Assembly: GCA_015680685.1 (NCBI GenBank)
Contig: MNCI01029550.1
Location: 956,171-1,020,170, forward strand
Direction: 5' to 3'
DNA: 64,000 bases
From: Gnetum montanum
Lineage: Eukaryota > Streptophyta > Gnetopsida > Gnetales > Gnetaceae
Positions 45,991-58,600 of the stretch are shown in pieces (within the stretch, counting starts at the first letter, position 1; every line of letters starts with the position of its first letter). A model generated the notes under the pieces. That model had not been told where the DNA came from. It did not search any database and saw only the letters and a list, made by a program, of their open reading frames with translations. The translations under genes were made by a program, and so were the position numbers.

Positions 45991-47975
45991 GTTGTGCTTG
46001 TAACTTTCATGGGGCTTCTCTCTAGAAGTAAAGGATTTTAAGGTTATGCAGAGGGAGGGAAGCAGGCTTAACACTATTAGGTCATGCATTCGAACATGTA
46101 ACTTGTGGAATAGCTGTCATAAACAAGGATTTCTCCGCCTTTTCCTTTTTCTTCCACCTATGTTCTCTTCCGACAATCCACATCCAAGACAGATACACAC
46201 ATTTCAGCGAATGGTTGACCTCTGGACTGCATTTCCATTCCCTGTGGAATGCTAAGTTTAACATGTTTCCTCTATAATAGTCTCAGTCAACATGGTTTCT
46301 CTTCCTCCTTTCCTCACTCTATATGTCTGGAAGTAGCTTATGTACTAAATTTTTAAACAAGGATTTCCAAAAAAGAGATCGGAATAATTCTCACGAGGAC
46401 ATCATTAGTAATTGATGAACATATACCAGCACACACTTGTCGTTAAAAGGCATTATTTCAACTAACGCAAAAGCAGCCAAAGTAATCTTATCTGAGAATG
46501 GCCGAGATTCCGAGGCAAATCGGGAGATGGTGCCAAAGTAATCGTATCTGAGAATGGCCGAGATTCCGAGGCAAATCGGGAGATGGTGGGAACCGGGAAA
46601 TTGAGCAATGGGAAATGGGAATCAATTACAATAATAATAATAATGAGGGGTTTTGGCGACATGAATTATAATCCTCAGCGGACGCTTCAGCAGGATCTGA
46701 TGCCATTCTCCACGTACGTCCGGCTTAAAACGGAAAGCGCACATCATCCGTTTCTGTGTGAGATCCGTTTCTGTTTGAGTTCAGCCCAGAGATCTGGTTC
46801 AGAAGTATAATCAGATCCACAAACGCAACCAAAATTTAGGAGCAGCAGGAGCGAGAGGGGGATGAGGTGTAGGCAAAGGACTGAAGGAGTCTGGCACAGA
46901 GCGCCACCTGATTTTCTCGGCCATGGCCAGCACCAGATGCAGCGCTGCCGTCGTCATCAAAAGCAGCGATAGCGCCTGTGTATCATCTGCAACCCACATA
47001 ATGGACATACTCATGCCCCCCAAATCACACAGCAGCCAAAACAATAACACAAAACAAAAAATACTAAGCCAAACACTGACACAACAAATCACTCATTGCG
47101 AACACCAGTGTAGTGTGGCGTCCGTGTATGTAGTAACAAGATCAGAGTTGATGCCAAACTAGTTGCTGCTGCTTATCTATACATGTATGCACAGAGGAGA
47201 GCAATTAATAAGGTTGTCAGCATGCGGTCACTGCGATGAATGTGCAAGTGGTAAGGAAAGGGAAAGAAAAAGGAGAGAATGAATGAATATGGATGGCTTC
47301 GTACATTCATTTGAATTGGCACCATTATTATGCGATGCATGCATCATGGCGTACAACAGTCATTCAGGGAGGGCGGTGTTGTTTTTGGCCGCTGGCTACA
47401 GGTGGACCAAAGCATACCATATATCAGAACAGTTGTGGACCATCCTGCTTCAATAATAAGCCCTGCTCTGCCCCCTTTTTCCTGGTTTCCAGCACATTGT
47501 TTGCATGGAGCCATACCCATGGTTTGGGTTTTCTTCCTTCACAATAACGGCCCGCAGTTTTTTGTGGCTTACATTGTCTCCTCCATTACTACTGCTGCCT
47601 GCAACGCTTCTTTGTATGAAGGTAGAGGCACGACGCAGCAAGAAATTTGTGTTCTGGATACTTAAACGCGTTCCTTGTGGAAATTTTACTTGCACTTTGG
47701 TTATTTATAAATTTTAAAAAATTTGTTAATGTTTAGATAATACATAAAACTTTACAAGAAACAAATAAGAATCATAAAACTTTTATAAATATTAAATTCG
47801 ACACTTCTCTCGCGCTTTCGGATAAGCCCCCCTCTTTCCAGGGGATTGGCCGCATCTATAAGGGGAAGGGAAAGCTGACAGCACTATGCATGAAACTCGG
47901 GACCAGCCTTATAAATAAACAAGTATTAAGGGAGGAAACCCGAATTGGGGCACCACCAAACGTCCACCCATGTTG
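45991..47975. other. Low-copy, CpG-richer island without a recognised gene
   Basis: No partner for this stretch exists in the window. CpG is frequent from about 46460 to 46960, unlike the CpG-poor elements around it, suggesting no long methylation history. It holds a 56-bp tandem repeat, an (AAT)n run (46630-46644) and several unrelated small ORFs. The most gene-like is minus-strand 47092-46811 (93 codons, hydrophobic start, Pro/Ala-rich end, TATAGATAA about 85 bp upstream), but I recognise no family. A minus-strand ORF at 47695-47450 (81 codons, basic start) is equally unproven. Either could be an exon of a real gene. Confidence 0.4.
46476..46587. repeat. Two-copy 56-bp tandem repeat
   Basis: 46476-46531 and 46532-46587 differ at a single base (46488 T, 46544 G). 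Each unit starts GCCAAAGTAATC and ends GGGAGATGGT. The near identity points to a recent duplication. Confidence 0.9.
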
Positions 47976-47980
47976 ACTCG

Positions 47981-49160
47981 TTACAAGATAGAAGGACATA
48001 TAATGAGATAAGGAAGAAAAAAAAAACTCTCAATTAAGGATAGAGAAAGTTCCAATGGTGACTCCTCATAACAGAAATGGAAAGCTTCCTTGCAGAGATT
48101 ACTAATGCTGAGTGTTACTGAAATGCACAAGTCTTTCCCACAGTTGCAAGAGATGAACCAACGATGTCTATCCAGATTGAACTTGGATGCTTGAGATGTG
48201 AGTTGGAAATGAATGAGGTGAAAGATTTGCAATTTCTTCTCCAACCTGGTGATGAAACATTTATTAAAATAATTTGTCCTTTGAAATATAACATTAAATC
48301 TTCGCTTCCAAATATAATATAAAATAGTAAGCCTAATAACTTTCCATAGAAACTTGAGATTATCATAAGTAATGTTTAAAAAACCGAATATGACATCCTC
48401 TTGAGATAGCTTGTATGAAGGAAAAACTATGGAAGCCCACTTCCACACATGTTGAGTAAAGGGACAATGCCAAAACACATGGACAAAGTCATCTTGTCCA
48501 CCACAGAGAGGGCAATTGGGATTGGGAATTTCTAGATATTCTAACTGTTTACCAATAGGTAGACCATGGTGGAGGATACACCAGATGAATTGCTTAATTT
48601 TGGGGAGGGTCGGAAGGTTCCAAATATTTTGGAAGAGAGGGATCCAAAATGATACTGACTCGTGTTTGTGCCAATGCTTATTGCAGTGTTGAATGATCTC
48701 GGATGGGTTGTGCATAAGATGAAAGGGGATAGATGGCTAGTAGGGTAAGAGTTTAACCCCATTAAGCCATTGAAGGCCTTGAAAAGGGCTTTGCACTGTA
48801 ACATCAATGTGCCAATGATCGTGGAGAAAGGAGCAGATTTGGACTAGGCAATAGTTCATTGTAGCCGACTCCCCATACAAATTGCTAAACTCGACCCTCG
48901 AAATCCAACGGCTAGCCAGCCTAAGACAATTCAAGGAGATGACACTTTTCTGAAACCACGAGGTAGCCACCTTAGCCTTTGTGATGGCAAGGGGAGCAGG
49001 CAACAGAGGTAACCACCACAGACACAATCTAGAGAGGATAGTAGGGTGGATCTTAATGTTAGTCTAGTCAATGTAACTGTGTAGAATTTGCTAGGCCCTC
49101 CAGATGCTTTTGAAAACATGAGAACTTAGAAGAATGATAGTGAGGGTGGAAAAGATCCAA
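47981..49160 (-). pseudogene. LINE (non-LTR) retrotransposon 3' end with zf-RVT domain
   Basis: One frame (49150 down to 47981) holds TAG stops at roughly 49105, 49070 and 48735 but stays open for 244 codons after the last. The zinc-binding segment of plant LINE reverse transcriptase proteins is clear: IWNLPTLPKIKQFIWCILH, then GLPIGKQL, CPLCGGQDDFVHVFWHC and VWKW (about 48610-48440). This domain follows the polymerase in such proteins; here the polymerase itself and everything upstream are missing, as expected for a 5'-truncated insertion. It ends near 47975 close to AT-rich sequence, and I could not see a clear poly(A) tail. Confidence 0.75.
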
Positions 49161-50469
49161 TTGACAAAATGGATGTCTTTCCAAAACATGTTTTCTATTT
49201 TTAAACTAATATCATTGTATTTTGGTAAATATGATTTCATTAAATTCTAGTTTTAACATTATAGTATTTATAGATTTCTTAAAAAATCTTAACTGAGTTT
49301 AGAGAATGATTTCTTTTATATTGTTAATGGATTTCTTTAATCATGTTTTACATGCATCTAGCTTTGCTACCATAAAATAGCCCTCATTTCCAAACTTTTT
49401 TGGGACATGCTCCCACATTCCCGCATTCCCAACCAATATAAAACACACTTAAAAAGACTTTGACTCGTTTTTACAATTTCCTTCCATTTGTAGCATGTAT
49501 TTGAAGTCAAAAGTAAGTGAAAAAGAAAATGTGTAAATGTAATCAGCACATACCTTTCACCCGCCCATGGTATGCACCATAAATGATATTCATTCAAACT
49601 TAAAATTTTCTATTTGTTGCCCACTACAATTTGTGGTCCATGACGTAAATTAAGGAAAAAGTTAGCTACAACCTTCCATGTATCCAATTAAGCAAATATA
49701 CTTGGAATAAGTGACAAAGACTTATTATCTTTTAACACTATTGAAAATAATTCAATTAAATTTTTAGCTATAAACTAGAATCAATAATAAAGTTTATCAA
49801 TAAAGTTACTAAGTACCACAGATAACTTAATTGAATTTTTATAACACTCCACTAATCAAGGTTAAGTTAGAAAAGCATTAGTTATATAAATACATAAATA
49901 TGCAGAAAAGGAAAAATAAAATGCTACTTGCTAAAATCAAATTGATGTTAAGAAAAACATAATGGGCAAAATAGTAGGTATCCATAAATAGGCACATATA
50001 AGCAAGAGAAAAATTGCAACAAAATGTAAAATGTAATAAAAACAATGGAAGTAGTAGTTGCATGTGCACCAAACCTAACTTGTTCACTAAGAAAAAATAG
50101 GATGTATCCCTATTACCCAAGCCATAAATGTTATAGCAGAAATTAAATATGAAAACTAAATAACAACATGTTGTAATTCAATTAGTACATAACCAAAAGA
50201 AAGTACAAGCTTGAAAAATATATATAATTAACTAGTAGGCATTGGGCACTAACATTGCTTAAACAAATAGAACCAACGAATGCAAAATGAAATGTAACAT
50301 AACCAACATCCAAAAAAAATTGGCTTGCACTAAGAAACAAGCAAAACATAATACAAGTTCTAAACCAATACCAAATTCCTAATTCTAGCTAAACATTACA
50401 TTATAGAAACCAACTTAAACCAAAATCTAAATCTTAATTGAATATTTCAAATCATGAATTAATCAATAG
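49161..50469. other. AT-rich sequence without recognisable genes
   Basis: No domain, LTR boundary or repeat partner is visible. The short ORFs at 49367-49597 and 49878-50120 show only low-complexity hydrophobic translations. Confidence 0.4.
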
Positions 50470-51260
50470 CAACATCCTCTAAGTCCTCCTCATCTAAGCT
50501 CACATAATCACCCAAAAATCACACAAACCAATGAAGTCCTAAGACTTGCTCAAGACAGTCCATGGCTTGCTCAAATGTAGCCCCATAGGTGGAGAAATCT
50601 ATGAAGACTTCCATCCCACTACTGATATGCTATTGGAAGATGCTTAGGACAAGGTGTTGGAATGTGATAGGGTTATTGAATAGGCCAAACGACATTTTTT
50701 TGTATTCAAAAGTTTCCTAGGGACTTGTGAATGTTATTTTGGCATGATCCTGTGGTGTGATCTAAATTTGGTTATAGCCACTATAACCATCTAGAGAGTT
50801 GTAGTAGCAACTCCTAGAAATGGTATTCAATGCCTGGTCCACAAATGGCAATGGAAAGTGATCTTTGTATGTTTCCATGTTTAATAGCTTGAAATCGATG
50901 CAGACCGTCCATTTGCCATCCTTCTTTGGCACTATCACAAGTGGGTTAACCCACTCGCTATTCGCAATGGGATAGATGAACCTCACCTTGAGAAGTTGTT
51001 TAATCTCCTCCTTAACGATCTACTTTAGTTTGGGGTTCAATTTTTGCTGCCTTTGCCTCTTTGGCTTGATGGAAGGATTTGTGTAGATATGGTGCCAACA
51101 TATCGTAGGATCAATTCTAGTGAATTCATAATATGACCAAGCAAAGGTTGTTGGCCATTTGTTGACCACCTCCAACAACATCTTTTTTTTGCATAGGAGA
51201 AAGATTAGCATTGATGATAACTCAGTTTCCATTGTTTAGAAAGACATATTCCATTCCAGC
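50470..51260 (-). pseudogene. Reverse transcriptase remnant of element G
   Basis: Ty3/gypsy order: TTFAWSYYEF and IDPTICWHHI (about 51150), EIKQLLKV (51010), EWVNPLVIVPKKDGKW and VCIDFKLLN (50950-50880), KDHFPLPFVDQ (50850), YNSLDGYSGYNQI (50800-50762), then MSFGLFNNPITFQ (about 50680) and EVFIDFSTYG (about 50610). In the family this last box is F-x-D-D; here one Asp is absent, so the active site is destroyed. In-frame stops are few. RNase H and integrase are missing. Confidence 0.85.
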
Positions 51261-51559
51261 TAGTAAAGGATTCAACTAAAGGGGCTCTTGTTTGAAGCTT
51301 TCAAGGGTCTCCAACTCTTCCTAGTTGGTTTCATCAAGTTCATCAATAGAGATTTGGCAATGAACTTACTCTAGCTCATCCTTGCCTTCAATGTAGGCAC
51401 TCGAAAGGCTCTTAGTTAGTTTCATGCATATTGTTGGACTACATTTTTCATCAGTTGTCAACCACTAGGTGCCCTCTTGCTTTGTAGCTACTATGTATAG
51501 GCACCTTTCAATTTTTGTCACATTAGCACATTGTTTGCATGCTATGATAGATGTGCTTT

Positions 51560-53303
51560 TTATGGTCCATAATTTCTACACACAGTTGTACCCTATGTCA
51601 CTATATGCAATGCATGGAATGTGCTTCCTCTCAATCTTACTAAAATAATTTTCCTCGGAAATTTCCAAGGAAAGGCCTTTGATTCCTAGTTGTGCATCTA
51701 TTGTGCTTAGCCAAGCCCTCCCTGTGATGATTGGGAAGTCCCCCTTGCAATTATTAACATGAGTCACTAGGAAGTCAGTAGGATAGGACTGTCCATAGAT
51801 GATGGTTACAATGTCTTTCACTAGCCCCAAGGGAACAATGATGGATTGATTTGCCAACTCAATATAGATGTTGCTCTTCTTGAGTGGAGGTAAGTTTCAA
51901 GTTTTGTACATCTCATGGGAAATCAAATTCACACTAGAACTTGAATCTAGAAGAGCCTTGCAAGGCTCATTTCCAATGATTTGCAAGTAAATTAGGGGAC
52001 TTCTAGGATCAGATCTTTTCCTAAGAAGGTGACCAATCTTAATATAATCTGTGATCACATGGGTCAACATCACAGTATGCACTTTGGGAGGCATTTGGTT
52101 TGAAGGGTTCCTAGAATGATGATGATGTAGAGGATGAGGGAGAAGTAGGATCATCAGCTGTAGGTGTCTATGAGGGCTTGGAAGGACTATTGGTTTGGAA
52201 GATAGGTCTTTTTTGGGTCTATTCTCCAAACCACTTAGCTGAGAAGCCAACTATAAGTTAACAGCCTTTGTAGTGTTTCTTTGCTGTGACTAGGTAGGAA
52301 TTTCACCTTGCATGGATGGAGCTAGTGACAATTGAGTTGAGGGCAAATGCAGAGGTGTAGAAGGATGAGGAGGGTAGAATGGAAATGGGGATTTACCTCT
52401 TGGAGATTGAGCTCTATAGTATTTAGGAGGATAGTATTGATGCTAGAAAGATGCATGACTGAAAGAGTCTTGTAGAGAAATTAGCTGCTAAACATAGTAC
52501 CCATAGGGATCTAGCTACCGATAAGGATAATCTTGCCTTGGTGGTGGCATCCCCCATAATTGTGAGTGTTGTCATTGCTGGTACTACTCATGAGGTTGGG
52601 GTGGAGCTCCACTTGGATAATAGGCTTTCTGTTGGTGGACTACCTATAGTTACCTTAAGGATAAGGCAATCTTTTAGGTGCTTACCTTCTTGCCAATCTA
52701 GGATTTAGTGTGTACACCCCAAACTTCTCTAAGTGTGATGTAATGGGGAAACATCCCTTAGGATGCTCATAGTAATAGATGTCACATCCACCATCATAAT
52801 CTATTTTAGATTCTTCAACCTATTCAACAGTAGTAGCTTTACCCTTATCCTTTTGATGGACATGTTTAGCTTCTTTCATTTGTCATTGATCATGACCAAT
52901 AACTTGCTCTTTGGACTCTTTTATAATTTTTAGGGAAGTTTGAAATTTCTCATCTAAAGAATTCCACATTTTTTCTACCTTGGTCAATATTTCATAAATA
53001 GATTTTTGGATCGGCAAGGTCTTACGTTGCACCACTTCATCAAGTGTTGTCTCCTCCTTGTTATCACAAAACTGGACTTTCTTTTTATGAATGGAAAGGT
53101 CTTAGTTGTATTCCTCTACAATTTTCCTTTTTTTTGTAACTCACCTTCTTCTTTGATCACTTGCTTAATCAGCCTTTGGGTATGATGGACCCTTAGCTCT
53201 GAAAGTCTCTCTTAGGCATAAACCCCATGAGTTCTCCTTATTTCTATCTGGAGCCCTTCAAAGATATGGTGGAGCTTCTTCCTTTGAGAAAAGCCATGGC
53301 CAG
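51560..53303 (-). pseudogene. gag-protease remnant of element G
   Basis: The gag segment at 53040-52680 carries TLPIQKSIYEILTKVEKMW and CDIYYYEHPKGCFP, a knuckle with one Cys changed to Tyr as in C. A Pro/Gln-rich linker follows. The protease has LLDSSSSVNLIS (about 51940) where A and C have DSGS, so the Gly of the active site is lost. GRAWLSTIDAQLG lies near 51690. Stops and frame changes are present. It continues into the reverse transcriptase. Confidence 0.8.
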
Positions 53304-55046
53304 TGAAACACCACAAAATTTTGAGTCCTAAAATCTTGATTGCAAATTTGGCCAAGTGTCAAAATGGTGGCACTTTGCCCAAATTTTTCTATGTGTTGAG
53401 CATAGTCAGCTCAAATTGCCATATTTGCAAAATTTTTCCAAGTGTTAGAATAATGACACTTTTTGCAAATTTGTCTAAGTGTTGGGACTACACTCTCCAC
53501 TGTAGTAGAGCATAGTCAGCTTTAGTGGCCAATTTTCTATAATTTTGGCTAAGTGTTAGAATGATGACACAAGCTGCAAATTTTTCTAAGTGCTAAGACT
53601 ACACTCTCCACTGCTAGGACTACGCTCTAAAGTGTAGTCAACGTAGTTAGCATGAAAACACTAGTTGTACAAAATTTTTCTAATTTTTGGGACTACACTT
53701 TTTGACTACACTTTAGAGCATAGTTAGTGTAGTCACCCCAGGTGCTAGATTTTATATAAATTTTTCTAAGTGTTGAGTCTATGCTCACTACACTTGCTAT
53801 TTTTGGGAGCGTAGTTAGCCTCCCCTAGAGCGTAGTCAACACTTGGCCACATTCGCTCACTATGCTCGAGAGCATAGTCAACCTCCCCTAGAGCATAGTC
53901 AACACTTAGCCACATTTTGCCAAATTTTGCTAATTTTGACCAGATTTGCCTAAGTCTGGGACTACGCTCTCACTATGCTCCGGAGCATAGCAAGAGAATA
54001 GTTGGCAAGAACTACCTCCAAAGGCCTCCACATCATAGCATTGGCATTCACATTAGCTCTAGCACCTCTCAAGTAGCAGCATTTGTCATTTTTTCCTCTT
54101 CCTTTTCCCAAAAATTGTAACTATGCTATAGAGCATAGTCTCCAAAAGTTGCATTTTTTGACATTATTTGGCATTTTTAGGTACATTGTGGTCTTCTCCA
54201 TGTAGCTGAGCAGCGTAGTCACAGTCTTGGCTTCACAAACTTCATCAAAGCAATGACACCACTCAACACCGCAGAGCTTAACACCAAAGTGTAGTTGGGA
54301 TGAGCGTAGTCCCACCTATTGCTCTATCACATGTCTCACGATCTACATTTTGGGCTAATGCTAGTCCAATAAATACCCCTGCACCCCAACATTTTAGAGG
54401 TTGGCAACTGACACTTTCATTTGGCATTTGGTATTTTGACATCTTGACACTTAACTTTGTGGGTGAATGAGACCCAGAGCACACAACCCCTACAGAACAT
54501 TGCACGGTACACTGCGATGGCCAACCCGGTAGGCACGGTACATCACAGTGAGTGCCAGAATTCATAACCCGACATCACTAAGACTATGACTACATTCCCA
54601 TTATGCTTGTTGTACACCATGTACCTTCTATATCCCTTTTGGTGTTAACTAAGTTCAACCCCATTTGGGATGGTGTTCTATTTCTCTCTCTTCTTCCTTT
54701 GCATTTTCTTTGCATTTTTTGCATTTTATCCACATTTGGCCTACAAATGCACTTGGGAAGTAGTCCACGTGTGTCAAAACTCCTATTTTTTGCCAAAAAC
54801 ATTACTACACTTGGCACTATTCACATTGTTAACACCAACTATGCTCGACACTATTCATATGGTTGACCCTGCTTGACACTTAACTCCACTTTTGCATTAG
54901 CATTGTTTACATCCCATAAGTCCCTATTTGATTGACAAGACTATTCAAGGCACCCCACCTTTGACTCAAGCAAGGCCTTCGCATGGATGTAGGGTTAGGC
55001 TATGCACCTATGAGCCCCTCAATGTTCCAGGTATTGATGTTCTTAG
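53304..55046 (+). repeat. 5' LTR of element H (about 1.74 kb)
   Basis: The start is fixed by the repeat at 61135. The end is estimated from ...TTAGTCA just before the primer-site-like sequence. It is filled with copies of the decamer GAGCRTAGTC and its reverse complement. The ORF at 54928-55272 crosses the LTR end and is not considered coding. Confidence 0.65.
53400..54330. repeat. Array of GAGCRTAGTC motifs in both orientations
   Basis: About 15-20 copies, many forming close inverted pairs such as GACTACACTC...GAGCATAGTC at 53489-53517 and ACTATGCTCGAGAGCATAGT at 53859-53878. One segment (53807-53868) is tandemly repeated at 53869-53930. Further copies stand at 54840 and 55230-55270, and at 61228 and 61315 in the 3' LTR. 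Confidence 0.7.
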
Positions 55047-55059
55047 TCATTATAATTTT

Positions 55060-55079
55060 TTGGTGTTAGAAGGAGGGCC
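55060..55079 (+). promoter_or_regulatory. Primer-site-like sequence of element H
   Basis: TTGGTGTTAGAAGGAGGGCC follows the LTR end and matches the minus-strand site of element R at 19 of 20 bases. The tRNA was not identified. Confidence 0.55.
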
Positions 55080-55275
55080 TGCTATTTCCTCTTTGCACTC
55101 CATTGTGGTTGTCTTTGTGTGCTTTCTACACCCCCATTGGTGTAGATTGGTCCCCCTTGTTAGTCTTCCTAAGACCCTGCATAGCAACCCAAATCATGCC
55201 ATATTCCACTTTTTTCTAAGTCTTTGCTCTCTAAGTGTAGTAAGTGGAGAGCGTAGTTGGTGTGGAGCATAGTCT

Positions 55276-55613
55276 CCATACTTAGCATTTTTTTTGTAGT
55301 TTTATAGTTAGCCATTTTTTCAGCATTTTCATACTTAGTCATTTTTTTGCATTTTTATACTTAGCCATTTTTTACTACTGGTAGACTTAACCATTTTTCT
55401 ACATCTTCATACTTAGCATTTTTTCTATATTTCCATACTTAGCATTTGTTTTGCATTTTCATACTTAGCCAAATTTTTGTAGTTTTAAACTTAGTCAATT
55501 TTCTATAGTTTTACACTTAGTTAATTTTTTGTAGTTTCTAGACTTAGCCATTTTCTACTACCAGTAGACTTAAGCATTGTTTTTGCAATTTCCAGAGTTA
55601 GCCATTTTTTTAC
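55276..55613 (+). repeat. 26-bp minisatellite in the 5' leader of H
   Basis: About 13 diverged units around ATACTTAGCCATTTTTT stand head to tail between primer site and gag. Units vary at the linker (TTTGCA, TTTGTAG, CTACTACCAG). Confidence 0.8.
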
Positions 55614-55645
55614 AAACAACAACTCACACAACCCTATTTGTGAAC

Positions 55646-58600
55646 ATGAATCCAGATCAACCTTCCACGTTGGTGTCTAACACATTTGACACCACGATCC
55701 ACCCAAAGCATGCTATGATAAGCCACAAACAATACAAGTGTGTTTGTGCCAAAATCCAAGCAGGACTACCCTTGGATTGCCTTAACTTAGAGGCAAAATA
55801 GGACTATGAATGAGTCCACCAAAATGGATGAGAGTACAAACCCTCCTCGTTTGACATAATTCCACTCATGAAGTCCTATCACCAGTTGTTGTCCCAACTC
55901 ATCTGTGTAAATGAGCACGATGTAGGGACAACCTATGAGGAAGCCTCACAGGAGGAAGATGATGAGTTTGAGGCCTATTACGAATGTGAAAGCCCCCTCT
56001 ACACCATCTTCCAACAAGCACTCCCTAGTATGGCCCCTTCTTGATTCAGTTCATCCATCCTCTTTGAGATGGTGACCATGCTAACTCAACCTTCCTTGTA
56101 AGAAATTGTTGCATTTGCCCAGCCTCACACTCATGCTAGGGCCATCTCCATACCCCAAAAAATTCAAGAATCATATGCCCCATCTATTTCATTGGTGTTC
56201 TTGGTGTCAATTCAACCCATGCATGTGTGGCCTACCTCGATCACCACATTCGTGGCTTAGCCAATGCATCAATTGCATGCATCCACTACAATGTTAAACT
56301 GGAAAGGACCATCTACTATGATGCTAAATTGGCATATTCCACAACCAACAATCTAGCCCTTCATTGTGTAACCAACACAAGCCCAGCCAATGCAACTGAC
56401 ACACACACCTCCAAGCATGGATCAGGCATTCTAGCTAATCCAATGTTTGATGGAGGAGATCAACTGGCTCAAGGCTGCCTCCTCCGAAATCATCAAGGTG
56501 GTGGACTTTTACTAGGACAACCCCATAAGTCCTACTGTATCATCCCTAACTCTCCCAACTAGGGTTCCACTGCCTCAACTCACCAAGTACAATGGTGAAG
56601 GTGACCCCAACATGAACTTGGTCACATTCAGGTCTAAGAGCTTTCTTTTGCAAGTATGGTCACATGCCATCATGCATGTCTTCCTCATGTCTCTCATTGG
56701 CAAGGCCTTAGATTGGTACCATTCATTACCTAGGGCCTCAATCTCCTCTCTGGAGGATCTCCTTAGCCAATTTGTGACATGCTTCAGGTATAACCTAAAA
56801 CCTGAAGTAACTCTTGACTAGCTCATGTAGGTAAAGCAGGGGTCCTTAGAGCCCATGGCCAAATTCATCCAATAATGGAGTGCCACCTTGCAAGAAATTC
56901 ATGAGATGCTAGTAGAGACTCACCTCTTAGCCATTTTCAAGGGTGTAGCAAATGACTTCATCAAGTCAAAACTATACTACTTGGTCCCAAAGTCTCTCAG
57001 CCAAGCCTTTGCCCAAACAAAGGGCATAAAGGAGGCAGCACAAGCAAGCAATGACCCAGCCTACATGGCCTATAAAAACTATCATGTGTGAAGTAAAATA
57101 CAATAGTGGCAATAGTAGCCACACCTACAAAAAAATCCAACTAAGGCCCAAAGGCTAAACAACCCAAGGCCCTAACACACAAAGCCACCAACTCTACTAC
57201 CAACTCATCCACATTAGTAGGGCTCATAGTGCAAGCCACTACAAGAATTCACTTGGAGTGTAACGATCACTCAAAGTACACCCCATTGCTAATGAAATCC
57301 TTAGAGTTGTTGGATCAACTCTTGAAAGCTAAGAAAATCCAATACAAACAAGTATCAAAAACTACTTGCCAATGACATGATAGGTGTTGCAAACTACTGA
57401 GGAACCCTACCTTAGTAGTACTAAATGAGCCCCCAATCCCACAACATTACCAACTAGACCAATACTATCATTACCATCAGATGTCCAATCATAGTACGGA
57501 AAACTATCGAGCTTTGTAGGAAAATTTGCAAAAAATGATAGAAAGGGGCCAACTGGTGCTTAACATAGTGAGCTAATCTAATGTAGATGATGCCCCTTAT
57601 GTCATAAAATCCATCAATGTAGGAGGCAAGTTTAAACCTATGTAGCAACCTTTTATGATCTAAGTGCCTCCCAGCAATGAAAGAATTCCCTCAGCCTTCA
57701 TAAGTAAGAGGCCTCCTTTTGTGATCAAAGTACCACCTTGGGAACCCACAAAACCCTTTGTGGTTAAGGTCCCATAGCCTCCATCCACTATGACATCAAA
57801 CTAGCATGATGTAGCAACAAAAACCACTAAGCAACCCTTTCAATGTGCCACAACAAGCTAGCCCCACAACAACAACTCCTAAACAATCATCATTTGTCAT
57901 CAGGGTGCCACAACATGATGGTCCCTCACCTACCCAAAGCCCAATAGTGGGCAACATGTTGGTTTATTCTCCTACAATGGCCAACTCCACTAACAACCTA
58001 GGTAGGCCTACAAAATGGCAATGCTAGAGGATGAACAAGTGTGTCGCAACCACCATGGCCAAAGCAAAGGCTGCAACCAACAAGTCACAATTGAACACTG
58101 GGGCCCCTACCTCCAAGTAGGCCAAACAACCCATGCCAAGCCCCCTCTGTAAGAAATTCATATCTCAAGCAACATGGAGGAGGTTAAGGCCAACACAATG
58201 ACTGATGACAAGGACCTTGCAACTGCATTAGCCTAGGTGAAATAAACGCTCAAGTAGAAGAACATAATGGTAAGCTTATATGACCTGGTCATGACCTCAT
58301 CTGCTCACTACCAAGTGCTGACTCGGTTATTGGCCTTCATTCATGTTACAGAGGACATCCCTGTAGATGAGAATTCTATCTATGCAGTGATATTGCCTCC
58401 TACACCATAGGAATCGAGTTCAACATTCCTATTCTTTCGCAATGAAGTAGTTAAGGTCAACCCCAAATAAGGGGAGGTCACAAAAACTTCGTTGTCAATT
58501 AGCATATGTGTAGGGTAGTGCATAATCTATAGGATGCATGTTGATGATGATGTAGCAACAAACATTGTTTTTTACTCTGTCATTGACAAGCTAGGCTTGA

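Larger units (their letters stand above)
50470..53303 (-). mobile_element. Element G: gag-protease-RT fragment related to A and C
   Basis: Read from 53303 downward: the second half of gag (a GHGFSQ-like start equivalent to GHGYAQ in C), zinc-knuckle region, protease and the first two thirds of a Ty3/gypsy reverse transcriptase, ending near 50470. The right end is cut by the insertion of H within gag. It is the only member of the A/C gag type here with a polymerase, so its intact relatives are candidate helpers for A and C. Confidence 0.8.

Noticed and set aside
47330-47665. 111-codon plus-strand ORF as a gene
   Set aside because: No recognised motif, and it overlaps an equally open minus-strand ORF. 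Neither can be preferred from sequence alone.
47903-47925. TATAAATA as promoter of a gene
   Set aside because: No supported coding sequence follows on the plus strand; only the LINE remnant, on the other strand, lies beyond.
54928-55272. 114-codon ORF
   Set aside because: It crosses the H LTR end and primer site, and has no domain.
56227-56562. 111-codon ORF
   Set aside because: It is in a different frame from the gag of H, which can be followed through the same bases.
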